Assembly (NCBI GenBank): GCA_049965095.1
Contig: JBMFWR010000001.1
Location: forward strand, 1-64,000
Direction of reading: 5' to 3'
Origin: JAKAWW01 sp049965095
GTDB taxonomy: Archaea; Micrarchaeota; Micrarchaeia; Micrarchaeales; Micrarchaeaceae
DNA: 64,000 nucleotides
The translations under genes and the position numbers were made by a program. Shown piece by piece: positions 61,379 to 64,000 of this stretch (within the stretch, counting starts at the first letter, position 1; each line of letters opens with the position of its first letter). The notes beneath the pieces were generated by a model. It saw only the letters and a program-made list of their open reading frames with translations, ran no database searches and had not been told where the DNA came from.

Positions 61379-61384
61379 CCTCTT

Positions 61385-61424
61385 CCCCTACCTGGATGTA
61401 GGGGCTTCCCCTGCAAGTGCAGGG
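61385..61424 (-). repeat. Right-end hairpins of the tnpB element
   Basis: Two adjacent perfect 7-bp palindromes (61385-61404 and 61409-61424) lie inside the final codons of tnpB. This is the expected location of the omega-RNA 3' part and of the element's right end. Confidence 0.6.
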
Positions 61425-62644
61425 TATGTTCTCAGTTCGCCGACGCTGCTTGCGCTTCCCGTTGAAGTGCAGAGGCAATCATCTCTCTGAGCGTAACTTC
61501 GGGCAGGTCCTGCCCTAGATCTATTGCGTATGTTTATCGCGGCATTTTGGTCTCTGTCAATGGTAAAACCGCAGACATTGCAATTATATACTCTATCTTC
61601 AAGGGTCAGCATCTCGCTGCCCCTCTTTACATGATGGCAGTTGCTGCATTCCTGCGTCGTGTTCATCGGATCTACCAATATTACTTTCATACCAGCACTT
61701 TCAGCCTTGTATGAAAGCATCTGTATAAATTTATTCCATGAAGCGTTATAAATGGCTTGCGCAAGTCGGTGGTTCTTAGCCATGTTCTGTATGTTGAGCT
61801 TCTCTGCAGCAAATGAGGTGGCGCCTGAACGTACAAGTTTGTTTGAAAGTTTATGCGCAAAGTCTTCCGACTGATTTGTCGCGTACTTCCATTCCTTCTC
61901 CAGGGCCTGTTTTGCCTTTTGTCTCCTTTTAGATTTCATCTGCCTCCTTGCAATCCTCTTCTGCCAGCGCGCAATGTGTTTCTCTCTTTTCATTGCGAAC
62001 TTCGGCTTTTCCACCTTTGTGCCGTCAGAGAGTGTGATGAAATTATTCAGCCCTAAGTCTATGCCTATAGGGTTGGTATCATCTATCTTCGGCAGCAAAA
62101 TATGTTCTATTGCTGTGAAAATCGCGTAGTAATGACCTGCCTCCCTTTTTATCGTTAGGTTTTTTATGTCTCCGCTGATTTGCCTATGCATATCTATTTT
62201 CATCCTGCCGATATTTGACACCCTAAGCATGATAGTTTTTCTGCTTTTTTCAATTGAGAAGGAGCTGTTCTGCGGGTATCTCAGCGACTTGTACCTATCG
62301 ATTGACTTGAAACGTGGAAAACCAACTTTTACTTTCTTGCCACTCCTGCTATCGTTCACTCTTCTGAAAAAGTTCTGAAACGCCCTCTGGAGCCTTATGA
62401 ATACATCTTGTCTTATCTGTGAATAGGGTTTTGAAAACTCTTTGTTTTCTTTTATCGCCTCGTTCATGTACCTGTTGAGAGTCGATATGTTTACCTTTGA
62501 ATTCATGTTCTTTTTGTATTCTTCTCTGATCTTCTCGAGAATTTTGTTGTAGAGCTGTTGCGCAAGTGCCAACATATTGTCTATCTCTTTTCGCCTTTTT
62601 TCGTCAGGATAGACAGCGAATTTATATGCTCTTATGCACTCCAC
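61388..62644 (-). CDS. tnpB: TnpB RNA-guided nuclease (IS605 OrfB)
   Basis: This 418-residue ancestor-type relative of Cas12 has the helix-turn-helix N-terminal region, RuvC Asp in GIDLGLNN (about 196), Glu in SFAAEKLNI (281) and Asp in CGFTIDRDQNAAINI (363). Zinc-ribbon Cys pairs lie at about 333/336 and 355/358. All catalytic positions are intact, so activity is plausible. The start is a GTG. The last codons overlap both right-end hairpins, where the guide (omega) RNA of such elements is normally encoded. Confidence 0.92.
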   Translation of the reverse strand: MECIRAYKFAVYPDEKRRKEIDNMLALAQQLYNKILEKIREEYKKNMNSKVNISTLNRYMNEAIKENKEFSKPYSQIRQDVFIRLQRAFQNFFRRVNDSRSGKKVKVGFPRFKSIDRYKSLRYPQNSSFSIEKSRKTIMLRVSNIGRMKIDMHRQISGDIKNLTIKREAGHYYAIFTAIEHILLPKIDDTNPIGIDLGLNNFITLSDGTKVEKPKFAMKREKHIARWQKRIARRQMKSKRRQKAKQALEKEWKYATNQSEDFAHKLSNKLVRSGATSFAAEKLNIQNMAKNHRLAQAIYNASWNKFIQMLSYKAESAGMKVILVDPMNTTQECSNCHHVKRGSEMLTLEDRVYNCNVCGFTIDRDQNAAINIRNRSRAGPARSYAQRDDCLCTSTGSASSVGELRTYPALAGEAPTSR

Positions 62645-62711
62645 AATATTATACTAAAATAAACATTTATATACTTATCTGCAAATACTTAAATGCAGCC
62701 GCGCAATTCAT

Positions 62712-62731
62712 CCACGGCTTAAAAGTCGTGG
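62712..62731 (-). repeat. Left-end hairpin of the tnpB element
   Basis: CCACGGCT-TAAA-AGTCGTGG is an 8-bp stem (one G-U) upstream of tnpB, resembling the subterminal palindromes recognised by Y1 transposases. Confidence 0.6.
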
Positions 62732-62754
62732 TATTCTTGCCCTACGAATAAACC

Positions 62755-63075
62755 TTACTTGTAAAATATGTGCTTCTCTGCGCCGCAATTGCCACATTTG
62801 ATCGCAACATATGAGTGGGTACTTACAACTTTTACTGTGGCATTAAGCCCAGGCATCAGCACGAAATGGCATTTGTTGCAAATGCCCTGCTCAACGCGTT
62901 TCGGCATTTTTACCCTGTAATGGGCGCTAATCCTTGCAATCTTGCTTGCATATGACCTTGACAATGTATTGCTGTCATCTGAATGACGTGACAGCTCATT
63001 TAATGCCAAATCAAATAAAATCTCGATTCTTTCAGCGGCAATCTGCCTTATAAGCTGCTTGCTGTCGCTTGCCAT
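62755..63075 (-). CDS. rnp4: RNase P protein component 4 (Rpp21/Rpr2 family)
   Basis: This 106-residue zinc-ribbon protein of archaeal RNase P has N-terminal helices (LIRQIAAERIEILFDLALNEL, SRSYASKIARISAHYRVKMPKRV) followed by CNKC...CGNC. The family pattern is complete. It overlaps the upstream DJ-1-like gene by 1 bp, so the two are translationally linked. It implies a conventional RNA-based RNase P, although the RNA is not in the window. Confidence 0.9.
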   Translation of the reverse strand: MASDSKQLIRQIAAERIEILFDLALNELSRHSDDSNTLSRSYASKIARISAHYRVKMPKRVEQGICNKCHFVLMPGLNATVKVVSTHSYVAIKCGNCGAEKHIFYK

Positions 63076-63596
63076 CAGCTTACACCCAAATGGGAGAGTA
63101 TCCTGTTCATATGCTCTTCTAACTCTGTTGTGTCTCCTGCCGTAACCAGATTGTCGGCAAGCTCCACCTTCTCGTCAGAAGGAATCCCATGGAATAATAT
63201 AACAAGCCTCCTTATCTCATCATCTTTCGGTATTGAGATGCGCTTGCCATTGATTATATTTGCTCTTGCAAGTATCTTAGTGGCATTTCCAAGTGCTATG
63301 ACTGGCTTTCTTGTATCGTTGAATTTAGTAACAAGATCAAGCAGCGGTCTGTACTCATATATTCTGTATGATTCTATGCCCTTTCCGTCTACAAGCACAA
63401 TCCCATCAAAATCCAAAGTTGATATCTTATTGGCGTTTACCTCTGGCTTGTAGACTGCACCGTGATATCCAACACAGTCGTTGGAAGAATAGGAGCCTAT
63501 CTTGTAATCAACACCCCACTTGTTAAAGAATACCTTCAAGATAGAAACTGTTTCGTCCCTGAAATCCTTCGGCGTAACAAATACTAGCAAGCGCAT
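63075..63596 (-). CDS. DJ-1/PfpI-like protein lacking the catalytic Cys
   Basis: The 173 residues have the DJ-1/PfpI fold order: LLVFVTPKDFRDETV (with the conserved Glu at 15), IVLVDGKGIE, then KPVIALGNATKIL. Family enzymes read A-I-C-H/G at the nucleophile elbow, but here it is A-L-G-N (Gly about 103), so glyoxalase/deglycase or protease chemistry by that Cys is not possible. Overlap with rnp4 suggests a conserved operon. A structural or binding role is likely. Confidence 0.72.
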   Translation of the reverse strand: MRLLVFVTPKDFRDETVSILKVFFNKWGVDYKIGSYSSNDCVGYHGAVYKPEVNANKISTLDFDGIVLVDGKGIESYRIYEYRPLLDLVTKFNDTRKPVIALGNATKILARANIINGKRISIPKDDEIRRLVILFHGIPSDEKVELADNLVTAGDTTELEEHMNRILSHLGVS

Positions 63597-63667
63597 TTTA
63601 CCACTATATATAAATGCAATGAAAGAAATAACTAGCTTTTGCTAGGGTAAAAGTCCGATTGCACGCA

Positions 63668-64000
63668 TTAGCTTTCCATGTAAGGAGCAAGGTAATACGA
63701 TATGGAAGCCTCGCCTATCTTGTAATCGACTTTTATGGGCTCCTCACTCTTGAGCGAAAGCATTATGGAAGAATTCTGCGGGCATGCTGATATCATCCTT
63801 TGCAGGTAGTCAAGGTTGAAAGTCGCAGTTGACGGCTTCTGCACATCTAGCTTCTTTATTATGTCAGCATTGCTCATGTGCTCTTCCTCAAGCTCTCCAG
63901 CATCGCCTTTGGCAGCAACTACAAATGAAGCCTTGTCAGCCTTGAAGCCAATGTATGTGGAAAGGAGTGTTGCATCTTTCAATATTTCCTTGAACATATC
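63668..64000 (-). CDS. pcn: DNA sliding clamp PCNA, C-terminal part (runs off window)
   Basis: The C-terminal half of the clamp reads FKADKASFVVAAKGDAGELEEE, then TATFNLDYLQRMISACPQNSSIMLSLKSEEPIKVDYKIGEASISYYLAPYMES, matching the interdomain and C-terminal strands of archaeal PCNA. The frame continues past base 64000, so the Met at 63997 is internal and the first half is outside the window. The C-terminal LAPYMES corresponds to the L-A-P-K/R-I/M-E tail. Confidence 0.92.
   Translation of the reverse strand, partial: DMFKEILKDATLLSTYIGFKADKASFVVAAKGDAGELEEEHMSNADIIKKLDVQKPSTATFNLDYLQRMISACPQNSSIMLSLKSEEPIKVDYKIGEASISYYLAPYMES

Larger units (their letters stand above)
61385..62731 (-). mobile_element. 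IS605/IS1341-type element carrying only tnpB
   Basis: A tnpB gene is flanked by single-strand-transposon-like hairpins. The left-end hairpin CCACGGCT/AGTCGTGG lies at 62712-62731. Two right-end hairpins are CCCCTAC/GTAGGGG (61385-61404) and CCCTGCA/TGCAGGG (61409-61424). No tnpA (Y1 transposase) is present, so movement would need one in trans. Exact ends are not determinable by eye; those given are the outer hairpin limits. Confidence 0.7.

Noticed and set aside
1..64000. CRISPR array or cas genes
   Set aside because: No regularly spaced direct repeats were seen, and no cas motif apart from the TnpB RuvC domain, which belongs to an IS605-type element.

Overview
The window is a gene-dense stretch of an archaeal chromosome. 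Archaeal hallmarks include deoxyhypusine synthase, diphthine synthase, RadA, PCNA, GINS, topoisomerase VI subunit A, Kae1/Bud32/Pcc1, TFE, LonB, prefoldin and archaeal ribosomal proteins. The single-chain, roughly 390-residue three-unit tRNA splicing endonuclease (44290-45450) is the type known from ARMAN archaea. With the small, rearranged operons and the host-facing surface genes, this makes a DPANN archaeon of the Micrarchaeota the best guess (inference, not proven). Most genes carry a GGTG-type ribosome-binding site whose first G lies 9-10 nt before the start codon, and TATA boxes precede the tRNAs.

Layout. 1-4.8 kb is accessory: a transposase tail, surface proteins, a proteasome-like Ntn hydrolase, a secreted clan GH-A glycosidase, a small gene with a pseudoknot leader, and an intron-containing tRNA-Ser. 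4.8-15.1 kb holds a HerA/VirB4-like ATPase, AIM24, RibB, a GT-C-like membrane protein, a CDP-alcohol phosphatidyltransferase, FtsZ, deoxyhypusine synthase, acylphosphatase and an SPFH protein. 15.2-19.4 kb has the H+-pyrophosphatase and a bud32/kae1/aIF1/L29 block. 19.5-29.0 kb is an envelope island: an ABC-2 exporter, a frame-broken GT-C transferase, a radical SAM enzyme, a surface protein, a GT2 transferase, a GT-C protein and a NodU-type carbamoyltransferase.

29.1-43.6 kb carries LonB, Top6A, a VirB11-like ATPase, FtsY, prefoldin alpha, Rad50, an AmmeMemoRadiSam enzyme, ValRS, a cDPG-synthetase-like protein and an HD hydrolase. 43.7-51.7 kb has three tRNAs (Lys with a T-loop insertion, Gly, initiator Met), the splicing endonuclease, Dph5, RadA, a DUF92 protein, a PAC2 chaperone, aIF2alpha, eL42, GINS and TFE. 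51.8-57.3 kb is a ribosomal block (eL15, pcc1, then uL3-uL4-uL23-uL2-uS19-uL22-uS3) followed by a very large STT3/AglB. 60.7-64 kb has tRNA-Ile(UAU), a HIT protein, a tnpB-only IS605-type element, RNase P subunit Rnp4, a DJ-1-like protein lacking its cysteine, and the C-terminus of PCNA.

Main points for a second look: (1) ribB, radA and ftsZ each have GGTG exactly 9 nt before ACG, ACG and ATC at the N-terminus expected from homology, suggesting near-cognate start codons. (2) A promoter-proximal H-type pseudoknot leader with a decayed upstream copy lies at 1.2-1.5 kb. (3) tRNA-Lys has a T-loop intron in a genome encoding a broad-specificity-type splicing endonuclease. (4) tRNA-Ile has a UAU anticodon.
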